A stretch of DNA of 64,000 nt from Paenibacillus silvestris (GCF_009882985.1 NZ_WTUZ01000040.1:1-64000); one strand, 5' to 3'; positions 50,325 to 59,703 are shown, numbered from the stretch's first letter. Numbers and translations: made by a program. Notes: generated by a model from the sequence alone, not told the origin.

Positions 50325-51284
50325 TTAGTTGATTTGACTCTTTGCTCCAATTTTTTTGGCATACCAAGCTGTTACGATTGGAACCAGGATCGCTGTAACG
50401 ATTACGCAAGAAGCTACCAATGCTGTTGCAGATGGTACTAGCGGAGCATAAGCGGCATTCGCCGCGGCTACTGCTGCTGGAACACCCGCCGCATTTCCTG
50501 CTGTCGAAGCAGCGGATATACCTGCAATACCGTTTCCGCCAATCAATCTGTCGATAAGCGTTAGAGTAAGACCGGTAACAGCGACGACGCCAATTCCCAG
50601 CAATACGCCAAGGAAACCAGCTTTCCAAACCGTTTGAAGATTCAAACCTGCACCCAAAGCAAAGGCAAAGAACGGAACTAAGACAGGAACAGCTTTGGAT
50701 AGAAATTCACGCATGTCTTTATCTAAATTTCCTAAGATCATACCCACGATTAATGGCAAAATCGCGCCAACGAATGTCTGCCAAGGAAACGCGGCCAAAC
50801 CAGCAATTCCTAATGAAATCATCGTAAAGAAAGGTCCGGATTCCAAGCTCATGACAGAGTAAGCGCCAACATCTTCTTTCTTGCCGAACTGTCCCATTAG
50901 AGCCATATACAATCCACCGTTTGTATCATTCATGGCAGCTACGATGGCGAGTACTGAAATGCCGGCAAAGAAGCCTTCGCTAATCATGCCACTGCCTAGA
51001 AACTTAGCAGCTATAAATCCTACGACGATCGCAGTTAAAATTTTAGTGCCAAGCAAAGTGCCGCCTTTTTTCAAAATGTAAGGAGTTGCTTTAAAATTGA
51101 TCGTAGAACCCATACAGACGTAGAAGACAGCTAAAATTGGCAAAGATCCCGTCATTAAAGCGCCTGTGAAAGATCCAAATGTTTTGCCCATTGTAGGGAA
51201 TAATGTTGTAATAATAGCCCCCAAAATCAGCGGAACAATCATCATTCCCCCGGGAATCCGATCAATTGCTGCTTTAATTCTCAT
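50325..51284 (-). CDS. 2-keto-3-deoxygluconate permease family transporter (KdgT-like)
   Basis: A 319-residue proton symporter of the KdgT family with ten hydrophobic segments. It starts RIKAAIDRIPGGMMIVPLIL, a family hallmark, and has AAMNDTNGGLYMALMGQFG and ATAGNAAGVPAAVA. In this operon it probably imports a four-carbon acid sugar rather than 2-keto-3-deoxygluconate. It is the first gene, expressed from a sigma-A-type promoter with an operator between the start point and the ATG. The start follows AGGAGGAAG. Confidence 0.9.
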   Translation of the reverse strand: MRIKAAIDRIPGGMMIVPLILGAIITTLFPTMGKTFGSFTGALMTGSLPILAVFYVCMGSTINFKATPYILKKGGTLLGTKILTAIVVGFIAAKFLGSGMISEGFFAGISVLAIVAAMNDTNGGLYMALMGQFGKKEDVGAYSVMSLESGPFFTMISLGIAGLAAFPWQTFVGAILPLIVGMILGNLDKDMREFLSKAVPVLVPFFAFALGAGLNLQTVWKAGFLGVLLGIGVVAVTGLTLTLIDRLIGGNGIAGISAASTAGNAAGVPAAVAAANAAYAPLVPSATALVASCVIVTAILVPIVTAWYAKKIGAKSQIN

Positions 51285-51322
51285 GATGTACTTCCTCCTA
51301 AGAAGTTTTTATTGAGCATATA

Positions 51323-51337
51323 GTTGCAATATGCAAC
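51323..51337. promoter_or_regulatory. GTTGCA-N3-TGCAAC operator downstream of the permease promoter
   Basis: GTTGCAATATGCAAC is a perfect 6-bp inverted repeat with a 3-bp spacer. It lies about 20-35 bp downstream of the predicted start point and 39 bp before the permease ATG. A copy with 12 of 15 identical positions lies in front of the regulator gene (53291-53305). Confidence 0.65.
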
Positions 51338-51365
51338 ACTGTTTTTCGATATTGCCCATGAGATG

Positions 51366-51394
51366 ATTATATGACAGTATCAAGGTGAGAACAA
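51366..51394 (-). promoter_or_regulatory. Sigma-A-type promoter of the C4 acid sugar operon
   Basis: On the minus strand TTGTTC (51389-51394), 17 bp, TATAAT (51366-51371). I looked for a GG-N10-GC sigma-54 pattern between the regulator and the permease and did not find a convincing one. Confidence 0.5.
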
Positions 51395-51407
51395 CGGGCA
51401 CAATCGT

Positions 51408-53249
51408 TTAAATTTGCAACACGTCTTTCAACTTCCTCCATAGCGTAGATCGATTAATGCCTAATCGTTTTGCGGCTTTTGATTGATTCATTCCTTCTTT
51501 TTCTAATATTTCCAACAGAATTCGCTGTTCAATCTCATCCCATGTCCCTGATAAATTTATGGTAGCCAGCTGGCTCGATGCTTCATTTTGCAACGATTCC
51601 TTTACTTTCTGCCAACCTTCTTTGGCTTCACTCGTGCCGATATAATGTCCGTTCGTACAGGAAAGCATGCTCTCCAAAACGATTCTCAATTGGTGGATGT
51701 TTCCTGGCCATAATTTGTGCATGAGATCATCTTCTAGTACCTCCGGCCTGATACCAACAATTTGTTTGCCATGACGGGAGTTATAATTCGCAATTAATAC
51801 GCGGGCTATTTCATCAATATCTTCCAATCTTTCGCGTAAAGGCGGCAGGTTCATGTTCATATCCATGAAGGCAAGGACAAAGGACGGCTCCATTTCTTCT
51901 TTTTTTAGCATCAACTTAATCGGGTGGGACGTTGTTACTATAAGACGGGCGTGTGTCCCCGTTGTCATCGTAGAAAGAAGCTTCCGCTGCAGCTGCGGAC
52001 GAACGTGTTGGATATTAGCTAGACAAATCGTTCCGACAGATTCTTTGAAAAGTAGTCCGGGATAATCCTCCGTCCCGAGTAAGACCGCTTCCTGTTCCTC
52101 TTCCGATAATTGCTCGCATGGAATGATGTATAGAGCGTCTGCTGAGCGCGCACTTGCGGAATGAATGGCTTGACAGAAAAGCTGCTTTCCGCTGCCCTCT
52201 TCTCCCGTTATCCAAATGGGATTTCGTGTTTGCGCCATCGCTTTAGCCCGCTTAATAGCTTGCATAATGACACTGCTGGAGCCCATAACCTGGGCAAACG
52301 TAGCAATGCGGTCGGTTATTTGGAAATTATAAGTACCAGCACTGTTACTATTAGTTTCTGTAGGATATAAATAAACGAAGTAGCTATAGCTCGCTCGACT
52401 TTGCTTCGAAGGCACAATGATTTCAATGCTTACCTGTCTTCTCTGAAACCACTTTGTTTGTTTATTTACCCCGCCAGTTGTACGCTTGCCAGCCTCCTCC
52501 AAATAACGGCTCCATATTGGATCGATGCCTGCTAGATTCATCCCTCGAATCACGGAGCTGTTATAACCTAATAATGAGGCCGCTGCTTCATTGGCATAGA
52601 GGATTCCGCCGCTTTCATTGACAGCCATAACGCCTGTCCGGTGATGTTCAAGGATATGTTCAAATAAATGTTCGCTTTCCTGGGCTTTCCAGACGAACTC
52701 ATAAATCCTTTTCACCTCTTCAAGCGCTTCGAGCACAGACTCCCGTCCGCTAGTTATCAGAATGCCGTTATAGCCCATTTGTTCGGCTGTATTCACGGTG
52801 ACGACATCTCCAAGAACGATTTGGGCATCTTCCGCCAAAGCTTTTTCCAATGCTTGAGGAACGTCAGAAGCCCGATCCACCGAATAGATGGGAATTTCAT
52901 AATCAAGCAAGCTGGAGACCTCCGCGACTCCGCGGCAAATGTTAGGAAAACCAATGATGGCTACTTTACTATTCGAATTTTTCACCAATGTGAGTACCCT
53001 CAAAATGTCGTACCCAGAAACAGGAATATCGACCACAGGTGTAGTTACATGGCTTTTAATCAATGTCGATGTGCCCCCACGGCTCAAGATGACATCATAT
53101 TTTCCTTTGGCAGCTTGAACGATGGGAAGCGCGTTATGTAGATCCGCCACTTCAATGTCAATCTTTATCCGTGCATCATCCTTAGCGATGCTCTCGATTA
53201 ACCCCTTTAACCCGGGATATGGGGCGATTGCCAATACTTTTATTTGCAT
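51408..53249 (-). CDS. PrpR-like regulator with degenerate AAA+ domain
   Basis: A 613-residue regulator. Residues 2-185 form the PrpR_N sensor (IAPYPGLKGLIES, DVILSRGGTSTLIK); 195-255 a PAS domain (HHRTGVMAVNESGGILYAN); 320-540 an AAA+ domain; 570-613 a Fis-type HTH (EIEQRILLEILEKEG, then NQSKAAKRLGINRSTLWRKL). The AAA+ domain keeps a Walker A-like GEEGSGKQ, but the GAFTGA loop that contacts sigma-54 is absent (VLLGTEDYPGLLFKES in its place) and Walker B reads GTICLANI, without the acidic pair. It therefore cannot work as a normal sigma-54 activator. The start at 53249 follows AAAGGAG; it lies just upstream of the permease operon. Confidence 0.88.
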   Translation of the reverse strand: MQIKVLAIAPYPGLKGLIESIAKDDARIKIDIEVADLHNALPIVQAAKGKYDVILSRGGTSTLIKSHVTTPVVDIPVSGYDILRVLTLVKNSNSKVAIIGFPNICRGVAEVSSLLDYEIPIYSVDRASDVPQALEKALAEDAQIVLGDVVTVNTAEQMGYNGILITSGRESVLEALEEVKRIYEFVWKAQESEHLFEHILEHHRTGVMAVNESGGILYANEAAASLLGYNSSVIRGMNLAGIDPIWSRYLEEAGKRTTGGVNKQTKWFQRRQVSIEIIVPSKQSRASYSYFVYLYPTETNSNSAGTYNFQITDRIATFAQVMGSSSVIMQAIKRAKAMAQTRNPIWITGEEGSGKQLFCQAIHSASARSADALYIIPCEQLSEEEQEAVLLGTEDYPGLLFKESVGTICLANIQHVRPQLQRKLLSTMTTGTHARLIVTTSHPIKLMLKKEEMEPSFVLAFMDMNMNLPPLRERLEDIDEIARVLIANYNSRHGKQIVGIRPEVLEDDLMHKLWPGNIHQLRIVLESMLSCTNGHYIGTSEAKEGWQKVKESLQNEASSQLATINLSGTWDEIEQRILLEILEKEGMNQSKAAKRLGINRSTLWRKLKDVLQI

Positions 53250-53290
53250 GCGGGAAGAAACTCCTTTATGTAAAAATAATTTATTATTGT

Positions 53291-53322
53291 GTTGCACTTT
53301 ACAACAAATATGTATCATTATA
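53291..53322 (-). promoter_or_regulatory. Promoter and operator of the PrpR-like regulator gene
   Basis: A minus-strand TATAAT at 53317-53322 is followed at once by GTTGCACTTTACAAC (53291-53305), which matches the permease operator at 12 of 15 positions. The operator would cover about +5 to +19 of the transcript, a repressing position. A lone half-site (ATGCAAC) lies further upstream near 53370. Confidence 0.55.
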
Positions 53323-53648
53323 AGCTTTCTCGTTTTATTATAGCCAATTTAATTCACGGTTACTTGATTATGCAACATTAATCTGCTAAGAAGGGTCCAC
53401 GTGGCGGTCCTTTCGTGTCTAACGGCAAGTTCAATAACACGTAAGCGGGATGAGATGTTGTGGTGTTAGCCGCGAGATTGGATACGGCAAAGGAGACATA
53501 TGCCTGACGCCCTAGCAATCCTGCAAAAAGTGCAGCAAATTTTGCGGGTTGATCCCAAAGGTTCCCTATTGACACATACTCGAGGCACTGTTGGTTTCAC
53601 TTGCGAGTACATAATCTGGGGTGCTAGGTTCTCACTCTTCTTCTCCCG

Positions 53649-53829
53649 TTGGATGAAATACAATGTGATCACCGTAAAAACATATTCATTCCTCTTTTGA
53701 TTGGATGAAATCCAACAACAGTGACTAAAAAGACGCTAAATCCGTCAAAATTTCTTGCTTCGCTGGATTTTGTCCAATCAAATAGGCATTTGGGCCTCTA
53801 AATTCGCATGCTCGTTGGAATTCATCCAA
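53649..53829. repeat. Four-unit phased intergenic element, type III
   Basis: Four 15-bp units based on TTGGATGAAATCCAA. Units at 53649-53663 and 53701-53715 read on the plus strand (52 bp apart); units at 53763-53777 and 53815-53829 read on the minus strand (52 bp apart). Flanks such as TTTGATTGG are shared between the second and third units when the latter is inverted. Each unit is also a partial palindrome. The rest of the gap 53330-53640 shows nothing convincing; a 66-codon frame at 53500 has no ribosome site. Confidence 0.7.
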
Positions 53830-53902
53830 TGTGCCTTACTTAGCCACCCCTTCGACCCTACCTAATAAACAAGGAGTAAGTTCATGCTTACACCAAAATA
53901 TC

Positions 53903-53947
53903 TAAAAAAGCTAGCAGCACAAGATCATTGATCCTGTGCTGCTAGCT
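53903..53947 (-). terminator. Strong terminator of the ABC/HlyD operon
   Basis: AGCTAGCAGCACA(A/G)GATC and its complement form 18-bp arms at 53909-53926 and 53930-53947 with a three-base loop and one mismatch-type pair; six T follow on the minus strand. Confidence 0.95.
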
Positions 53948-53993
53948 ATATTGTTTACATAACTTAAGTTATGTTACATTATTCACTTTCCAT

Positions 53994-55145
53994 CTACTCG
54001 ACAACTCGCACACGACTCCCATCCAAGAGCGGTTCACTGCTCTCCACAATGACCGCTTCTTGCGGAAACAGTCCTTCGATGGCAGTAGCTTGCTCGTTCG
54101 ATTCAACAACTTTTACGTTTCTTCGAACGGCATGGAAGGCATTGCCGAGTGGACCCTGTTTTTCTTCGACCGCGTACACGAATGTGCCTGATGGATCACT
54201 CCGTACTGCTGTCTTCGAGACAACCATCGCGCCGGCTTTTCCTTTTTTGGTAATTGTCACTTCGGCTCTTTCATTGCCTACAAGCGATGCATCTTGGAAA
54301 AGTACCGTCAACTGGGTTGTTTCCACTGACTTCTCCATTTGTCCGCCACTCGTCTCCGTTAATGCGTTATTTCCGCTCTCCGCACCTTCCAACTTCGTTA
54401 CTTTTCCTGAAATGGACCGAGTATCTTTACCATGGAGTTGAACCTCGATATCCTCGCCTAAAGTAAGACTCTCGGCAATCAAGGTAGGAATGAGCAAATT
54501 AATTTGGTAACCTTGCTGCGTATTCAAGAGCAAGATGTCAGGAGCCCCTGCTACTCCTGCCATCCCTTCTTTGGCGTTTATCTCCGCGACCTTCCCATCG
54601 AAAGGAGCAAGCAGCGATTGATTTGCCGCCAATTTAGCAGTCAAATCACTGATTCGCTGCTGCTGTGCGCTGATATCAAGCTTGGCGCTTTCCACCGCTG
54701 CTTTGGCTGCGAGAATATTTCCTTGGTCTTCGTTATGTTCCGCTTGCACATAGTCATATTCCAACTTTTCCATAGACACCATCAGTTTGTTTAATGCCGT
54801 ATTCTCTGTTTGCAGTTGATTTTGAGCGTCCTCATTGTTGTACTGTACAAGGATTTGGCCCTTATGAACAACTTCATCTTTTTGCACCAGTACCTTCGTC
54901 ACCTGCCAGCCTGACTGTCCCGAAAGTTCTCTTCGTTCCACAGGCTTAAGAAAAGCACTGCCTTTAAATGTCTGATCTAATTGTCCAGCTCCAACACTTT
55001 GTGTCGACACCTTTGGAAGTGTCATGCCATAGAGCGTGTTGCTCAACAGCGTTGATAACACGAACACAGCTATCATCAGCACGGTTGCGACATGCAGCCA
55101 GCGTTTCCCAGTTTTACCTCTGCTATTGTTCGTTTCTAAATCCAA
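53994..55145 (-). CDS. HlyD/RND-type membrane adaptor protein
   Basis: A 383-residue adaptor with one N-terminal membrane helix (VLMIAVFVLSTLLSNTLYG), a split lipoyl domain (SGWQVTKVLVQKDEVVHKGQ and LLAPFDGKVAEINAKEG), a helical hairpin between them (residues 105-190), a beta-barrel and a C-terminal membrane-proximal domain. Such adaptors normally couple ABC or RND exporters to other envelope parts. Here it is the last gene of a sugar-type ABC importer operon, 50 bp after the second permease and without any exporter gene. The TTG start follows AGGAGG at 7 bp. Its role with an importer is unexplained. Confidence 0.88.
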   Translation of the reverse strand: MDLETNNSRGKTGKRWLHVATVLMIAVFVLSTLLSNTLYGMTLPKVSTQSVGAGQLDQTFKGSAFLKPVERRELSGQSGWQVTKVLVQKDEVVHKGQILVQYNNEDAQNQLQTENTALNKLMVSMEKLEYDYVQAEHNEDQGNILAAKAAVESAKLDISAQQQRISDLTAKLAANQSLLAPFDGKVAEINAKEGMAGVAGAPDILLLNTQQGYQINLLIPTLIAESLTLGEDIEVQLHGKDTRSISGKVTKLEGAESGNNALTETSGGQMEKSVETTQLTVLFQDASLVGNERAEVTITKKGKAGAMVVSKTAVRSDPSGTFVYAVEEKQGPLGNAFHAVRRNVKVVESNEQATAIEGLFPQEAVIVESSEPLLDGSRVRVVE

Positions 55146-55195
55146 AACGATTCCTCCTGATCTTACATTTGCTCACAATCAACCGGATGCTGCCC

Positions 55196-56077
55196 CTATC
55201 CTTTTATCCCTGATAGCTGAATCCCTTCTACGAAATAGTTCTGAGCATAAAGAAATAGAACGACCATAGGACTCATATAGAGGACGGATGCTGCGAAAAC
55301 AACCCCTCTAGCCTCCTTGCTGATCTGCGCTAAATAAAGCGATAAGGGCTGATTAACCGCATCCTGCAGGAAAATGAGCGGCTGCTCGACCATATTCCAG
55401 TAGTCAACGAATAACAGAACAATTAATGCCGCTAGACCCGGTCTCACAAGTGGGAGAATAATCCGACCAAAGATGGTGAAATGCCCAGCCCCATCCATTT
55501 TGGCTGCTTCCGTCAATACGGCTGGAATATGAAGCATAAACTGGCGCAGCATGAAGACACCGAAGGCTGCGAAGATGCCTGGCAGCACAATAGCCAAGTT
55601 CGTGTTCAACAGTCCGAGCTTTTCCAAAATAATATAGTTCGGAACTAACGTCACTTGAAATGGCATTAGCATCGTCAATAGATAGCATAGAAACCATTTG
55701 TCCCTGCCTGGGAAGCGAAGCTTGGCAAAGGCATAGGCTGCTAACGAAGCTACAACAACTTGCCCCAAGATGATGGGAACAACCAGCCCTACTGAGTTCC
55801 AGAACATATGCAGGAACTTCGGATTACGTACTAATACTTCGGCATATTGACTGAAACTAAGCCAATCCGGAATCCATTTCAGATTAACGAATGCATCCTT
55901 ATCCCCTGCTGACGCATCAGGCATTTTCCCAATCCAGTCATAATTAAGTCCAATCTCACGCTCCGTCATGAGAGAGTTCGTAAAGGTTAACACTATGGGA
56001 ACCAAGGAGATTCCTGCTGCCATCGCTAACAAGAGAGTTACTATGACCTTGGTCAGCCGTTTCACAATTGATTTCAC
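55196..56077 (-). CDS. Carbohydrate ABC transporter permease, MalG type
   Basis: A 293-residue CUT1 permease with six helices and the EAA loop EAAKMDGAGHFTIFGRIILP. It has a longer loop after the first helix (NSLMTEREIGLNYDWIG). It starts 6 bp after the partner permease, so they are cotranscribed. The GTG start at 56077 has a close AAGGA; the true start may be slightly downstream. No ATPase gene is in the operon. Confidence 0.9.
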   Translation of the reverse strand: MKSIVKRLTKVIVTLLLAMAAGISLVPIVLTFTNSLMTEREIGLNYDWIGKMPDASAGDKDAFVNLKWIPDWLSFSQYAEVLVRNPKFLHMFWNSVGLVVPIILGQVVVASLAAYAFAKLRFPGRDKWFLCYLLTMLMPFQVTLVPNYIILEKLGLLNTNLAIVLPGIFAAFGVFMLRQFMLHIPAVLTEAAKMDGAGHFTIFGRIILPLVRPGLAALIVLLFVDYWNMVEQPLIFLQDAVNQPLSLYLAQISKEARGVVFAASVLYMSPMVVLFLYAQNYFVEGIQLSGIKG

Positions 56078-56083
56078 TTCCTT

Positions 56084-56965
56084 TTATTCCATAAAAGATT
56101 GAAAACGCCGCTCAATAGTAAGCAGTACGAACACGATTATTAGAATACACCCCACCATCAGGGATGCCCCTGCAGTAAGCTTCTGAATATCCAGCGAAAA
56201 GAACATATTGTTCATATAGTGCTGCAGCATATAGATGCGGTCATAGGGGTAATCGCCTGCGAGTAAATAGGTCTCCCTGAACACTTTAAACGAGTTAATA
56301 ATCGAAATCAGTACGACAAAAATCATCGTTGGCGTCAAATAGACCAGCGTGATATGTACGAACTGACGCAGCTTGCTCGCCCCATCGATCCTGGCGGATT
56401 CATAATAGGAGACGGGAATCGCCTGAAGTCCAGCCAGAAATAAGATCATGTCGTACCCGATATTTTTCCAAATATATAAAATGACCAATACCCCTAGCGA
56501 TCCATCAGACTGCATCCAATCGATCCTGCCCCAGTTATGACTATGCAGCCAAGCATTAAGGGCGCCATTCCAGTCAATAAAAATTTGCCAAATCATAATG
56601 ATGGAAGCTACTGGGACGACAAGCGGCAATACAAATGATGTCTGCAGCCAATCACGAATCACGAGTTGCCGATTCAAAAGGATAGCAAGAATCAAGGATA
56701 GTAGGATCAGCAGCGGCACGCTAATACTCGTAAAAAGCAATGTATTCATAGAAGCTTTATGAAACGATTTGCTGCTGAGCAGTGCCGTATAGTTATCGAA
56801 GCCGACAAACGAACCGCCAATCGTAGCATCTGTAAAAGAGTAAACAATCCCCATTCCAAATGGGATGATATAGAACAGAATGAAGCCAGCTGCGCTAGGC
56901 GCCAAGAAGATCCATGGCACGATGCTTTCTTTCCCAAGCCAAGTTGGAAGTAGGAATTTATTCAT
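56084..56965 (-). CDS. Carbohydrate ABC transporter permease, MalF type
   Basis: A 293-residue CUT1 permease with six helices and the EAA loop ESARIDGASKLRQFVHITLVYL. It overlaps the binding protein gene by 8 bp and is followed by the MalG-type gene after 6 bp. The N-terminus is short and starts KFLLPTWLGKESIVPWIFLA. Substrate unknown; an ATPase must come from elsewhere. Confidence 0.9.
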   Translation of the reverse strand: MNKFLLPTWLGKESIVPWIFLAPSAAGFILFYIIPFGMGIVYSFTDATIGGSFVGFDNYTALLSSKSFHKASMNTLLFTSISVPLLILLSLILAILLNRQLVIRDWLQTSFVLPLVVPVASIIMIWQIFIDWNGALNAWLHSHNWGRIDWMQSDGSLGVLVILYIWKNIGYDMILFLAGLQAIPVSYYESARIDGASKLRQFVHITLVYLTPTMIFVVLISIINSFKVFRETYLLAGDYPYDRIYMLQHYMNNMFFSLDIQKLTAGASLMVGCILIIVFVLLTIERRFQSFME

Positions 56966-58388
56966 TCAAGTACGTCATCACCTTGTTTTGGATAAGCTTC
57001 GCCACATCACTCGCGGGTTTCTGACCGGTGAAGTAGGCCTCGCTTTCCTTTTGAACGATCTCTTCGATCTTGGTTGGTTGGAAAGCAACGGGATGAATCG
57101 CCTCGGATAGATAGCCGTTCAGCAGTTGAATCTGGGCGGGATCGACAGGAATCGATTGACCGTGAAGTGGACCTTCTTCATAGGCTTTAACTGTTCCGCT
57201 GGCCAGGAGCTGCTGCACTTGCTTTTCATACACTTTCTTGTTGACAGGGAAACCAGCTCGCTCTGGCGCAGTCTCTATATTTTCAGACATCAAGTACTGG
57301 AGAAACTCCCAAGCTTCTTGTTTGACGGCTGATTTATCATTGATCCCAATGACCTTGTATGGATAAAAGTATCCTCCCGCTGTCGTTCCTTCCGCTCTTG
57401 GTTTAGCATATAATCTCGCATCTTTGCCAGATTCCTTCATCGTAACGAGATAATCCCAGGCAGAATTCACATTCTTCGGGGTGAAATAGGATCCGCCGCG
57501 AGTGCTCGCGAATACGCCGTCATCATACATCTTTTTGACCTGACCCATCATATCCGTAAAAGCAGCCGTGTCGAAACTTGCCTTCCTGGTAGACTCATTC
57601 ACCAAATGCGAATAATTTTCTTTTACCATTTCTGCCAGCAGCACCTGCATCATTTCTTTCCCATCGGATGGCGCAGCTCCGGCTGCTCCGCTTGTTGGCG
57701 CTTTACTGGGTCCCTTCTGACTTAGCTGCTTGAGCGTATCGGCATACTTTTCCCAAGTCCAGTTCTTATCGTCGATCGGTATACCGGTTTGGTTAATGCC
57801 TTTTTCATCGCCAATTAATACATTTAGGAAAAAGGATAACGGTAATCCGAAAAGGCCTCCACTTGTTTGAGAGCTCTCCAGAATATTGTTATAATAGTCT
57901 CCCTTTAGAAAGCCAGGGTCTTTCTTCAGCATCCCGCTTAGATCAGCAAGTAGATGTTGACCGACATATTTCTCGCTTGGCAGCATGTCTAAAGCAAGCA
58001 TGTCAGGGCCTTTCCCTGATAACATGGCGGTATTCGTTGCTGTTACATATTTCTGCAGTTCGGCTTCCAAATGCGCATCATCCGTCACCACATCTTGCAG
58101 CTCAATGGTAATATTCGGATGAGCCGCTTCATAACTCATCTTCGCCTTCTTGAGCCCCTCATCTGGCCAAAAGGTGGAGAATACAATCGTTGCTTTACCT
58201 CCTTTAGAAGGATTAGCCGCGTTCGTCCCGGTTTGTTGTGGAGCGGATGACTGTCCTGCCTTCCCCGTGTCCGTGCTAACATTGCTTGCACTCGTGCTGG
58301 GGTTCGAGCTGCATGCCGACATTCCCAGCATGACAACGCTCAGGCTAAGCCCTAGCCAATAGTTGGATTTCTTCAATTTACTCCCCAT
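56958..58388 (-). CDS. Extracellular solute-binding lipoprotein
   Basis: A 476-residue family-1 binding protein and lipoprotein. The signal LGLSLSVVMLGMSAC ends in a lipobox, followed by a Ser/Thr/Gln-rich linker of about 40 residues. The mature part has ATIVFSTFWPDEGLKKAKMS and YEAAHPNITIELQDV. It supplies the two permeases that follow. The ATG at 58388 has AGGA at 5 bp; a TTG at 58376 behind GGGGAG is an alternative. Its promoter region holds the motif shared with the response regulator gene. The ligand is unknown. Confidence 0.9.
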   Translation of the reverse strand: MGSKLKKSNYWLGLSLSVVMLGMSACSSNPSTSASNVSTDTGKAGQSSAPQQTGTNAANPSKGGKATIVFSTFWPDEGLKKAKMSYEAAHPNITIELQDVVTDDAHLEAELQKYVTATNTAMLSGKGPDMLALDMLPSEKYVGQHLLADLSGMLKKDPGFLKGDYYNNILESSQTSGGLFGLPLSFFLNVLIGDEKGINQTGIPIDDKNWTWEKYADTLKQLSQKGPSKAPTSGAAGAAPSDGKEMMQVLLAEMVKENYSHLVNESTRKASFDTAAFTDMMGQVKKMYDDGVFASTRGGSYFTPKNVNSAWDYLVTMKESGKDARLYAKPRAEGTTAGGYFYPYKVIGINDKSAVKQEAWEFLQYLMSENIETAPERAGFPVNKKVYEKQVQQLLASGTVKAYEEGPLHGQSIPVDPAQIQLLNGYLSEAIHPVAFQPTKIEEIVQKESEAYFTGQKPASDVAKLIQNKVMTYLNE

Positions 58389-58450
58389 CCTTGTCCTAGA
58401 TAATTTGATATGTCGCCTATAAGATCAATGTAAACCAAGGATGTTGCGGT

Positions 58451-58469
58451 CACTTAACCAACTTGTTAA
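58451..58469 (-). promoter_or_regulatory. Candidate response-regulator box upstream of the binding protein gene
   Basis: On the minus strand TTAACAAGTTGGTTAAGTG matches 15 of 19 positions of the site at 61964-61982. It is preceded by TTGACA-N5, giving TTGACA, TTAACA and TTAAGT in direct repeat with 11-12 bp spacing, the pattern recognised by OmpR/PhoP-type regulators. Confidence 0.6.
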
Positions 58470-58489
58470 CGAAATGTCAACGAGATGTC

Positions 58490-58525
58490 AAAAAAAAGAA
58501 CCGAAAGGTGTCCCCTTCGATTCTT
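58490..58525 (-). terminator. Terminator after the beta-propeller lipoprotein gene
   Basis: On the minus strand AAGAATCGAA and TTCGGTTCTT form a 10-bp stem with one G-U pair, followed by eight T. It overlaps the end of the lipoprotein gene and separates the two-component genes from the ABC operon. Confidence 0.85.
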
Positions 58526-59703
58526 TATTTGAATTCAATCACTAAGTTTTGATTCACTTTAGTCGCTGCAGCAGCTTCTTGAGCCGAAGATGAACGCGTT
58601 GCTGGTTCAGGCGCAGGGGCGGGAACAGTATGAGGCTTATCCCACTCGTAAGGCTTCCATCCACTTAAGAGAAGTCTTCGATTATCGGAGCTCCACGCTA
58701 TGAACGAGGGAACAACTCCTTTGAAGAGTTGCGTTTTGTTAAGCACATTGTTTCCATACAACGAAGCCGCATAGACAGTGTCCTTGTTCTGTGAGAAGGC
58801 AATCGATTTGCGATCCGTTGATAAACGGAACATGTTTACCCCTTCTACTAGGACGGAAAGGGCCGCATTACGTCGCTCATAGGCATATAAGGTGTTTTCT
58901 TGTCCGATAAACGCGATTTGATCGTTGTGGATCCATTCGATTTGGCTGTCGTTAGCTGCGAGATGTTCGTATTGGCGGTTCGCTGCGTTGCCGTTCCACG
59001 TGTCGATTTCTACATAGAATTGTTTCCCACTTGAACGGACAATTGCCATACTTTGGGCATCGTCAGCTAGCTGAATGGAATCAATAATATCGGCTTGGTT
59101 CCATCCATCATACCAATAACTTTTCATACGATGCTCCATCATGTCGTATACGCCAATTATTGCCCCTTCGTTCTCTGGCTTATTCATGATATAAACGAGA
59201 TAACGACTATTGTTTGACCATCCAAGTTTCAAAGATCGAATCTGGTCTATGGCAATTGCCGTGATAACCAATTCTTTCTGATCCGTGATAGTCGTGAGGT
59301 TTAATCCAATCGTTCCATTAGTCTGCTGTTTGGCATAAGCAATCGATTGTCCATTAGGAGATAAAGACATGTAAATAGACTTCGCTTCGATGCTGAGCAG
59401 TTTCAGATGCTCTTCATAAGGAGCATCAACACGATCTAGACTTGGCAGTTTCTCATGTCCCTCAAATAAGGTCAGAACAGAAGTGGGACTGCTCCAACCT
59501 AACGGGGTTCCCTGCTCACTTGTTTTGCTAAGCATGCGATAGATCGTCTTGACATCATACACACCGTGTTCCCCTTTGAGCGTTGAGGATTCCTCTGTAT
59601 CTGGGATGATAATGGTATCCGATCGTGTCCTTGTCGAGCAGCCTGTCAATAGAATCGTTACAAGAAAGAGAATCGTAATCACGACAAGCTGGCGTCTACT
59701 CAT
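58525..59703 (-). CDS. Lipoprotein with TolB/PD40-like beta-propeller
   Basis: A 392-residue lipoprotein; the signal ends in LLTGC. The mature part contains propeller-like repeats of the form SLSPNGQSIAYAKQ, GWSNNSRYLVYIMN, LSTDRKSIAFSQNK and AWSSDNRRLLLSGW, as in WD40/PD40 or TolB domains. A Pro/Ala-rich C-terminal tail follows. It overlaps the histidine kinase stop by 4 bp, so it is coupled to the two-component system and could modulate the kinase's sensor domain outside the membrane. That role is inference. Confidence 0.82.
   Translation of the reverse strand: MSRRQLVVITILFLVTILLTGCSTRTRSDTIIIPDTEESSTLKGEHGVYDVKTIYRMLSKTSEQGTPLGWSSPTSVLTLFEGHEKLPSLDRVDAPYEEHLKLLSIEAKSIYMSLSPNGQSIAYAKQQTNGTIGLNLTTITDQKELVITAIAIDQIRSLKLGWSNNSRYLVYIMNKPENEGAIIGVYDMMEHRMKSYWYDGWNQADIIDSIQLADDAQSMAIVRSSGKQFYVEIDTWNGNAANRQYEHLAANDSQIEWIHNDQIAFIGQENTLYAYERRNAALSVLVEGVNMFRLSTDRKSIAFSQNKDTVYAASLYGNNVLNKTQLFKGVVPSFIAWSSDNRRLLLSGWKPYEWDKPHTVPAPAPEPATRSSSAQEAAAATKVNQNLVIEFK

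Noticed and set aside
51285..51407. Possible sigma-54 promoter before the permease gene
   Set aside because: No GG-N10-GC pattern with adequate flanks was found; a sigma-A-type promoter fits better.
53500..53700. Open frame of 66 codons in the intergenic region before the type III repeat
   Set aside because: No convincing ribosome site, composition unlike a gene, and it overlaps the first repeat unit.
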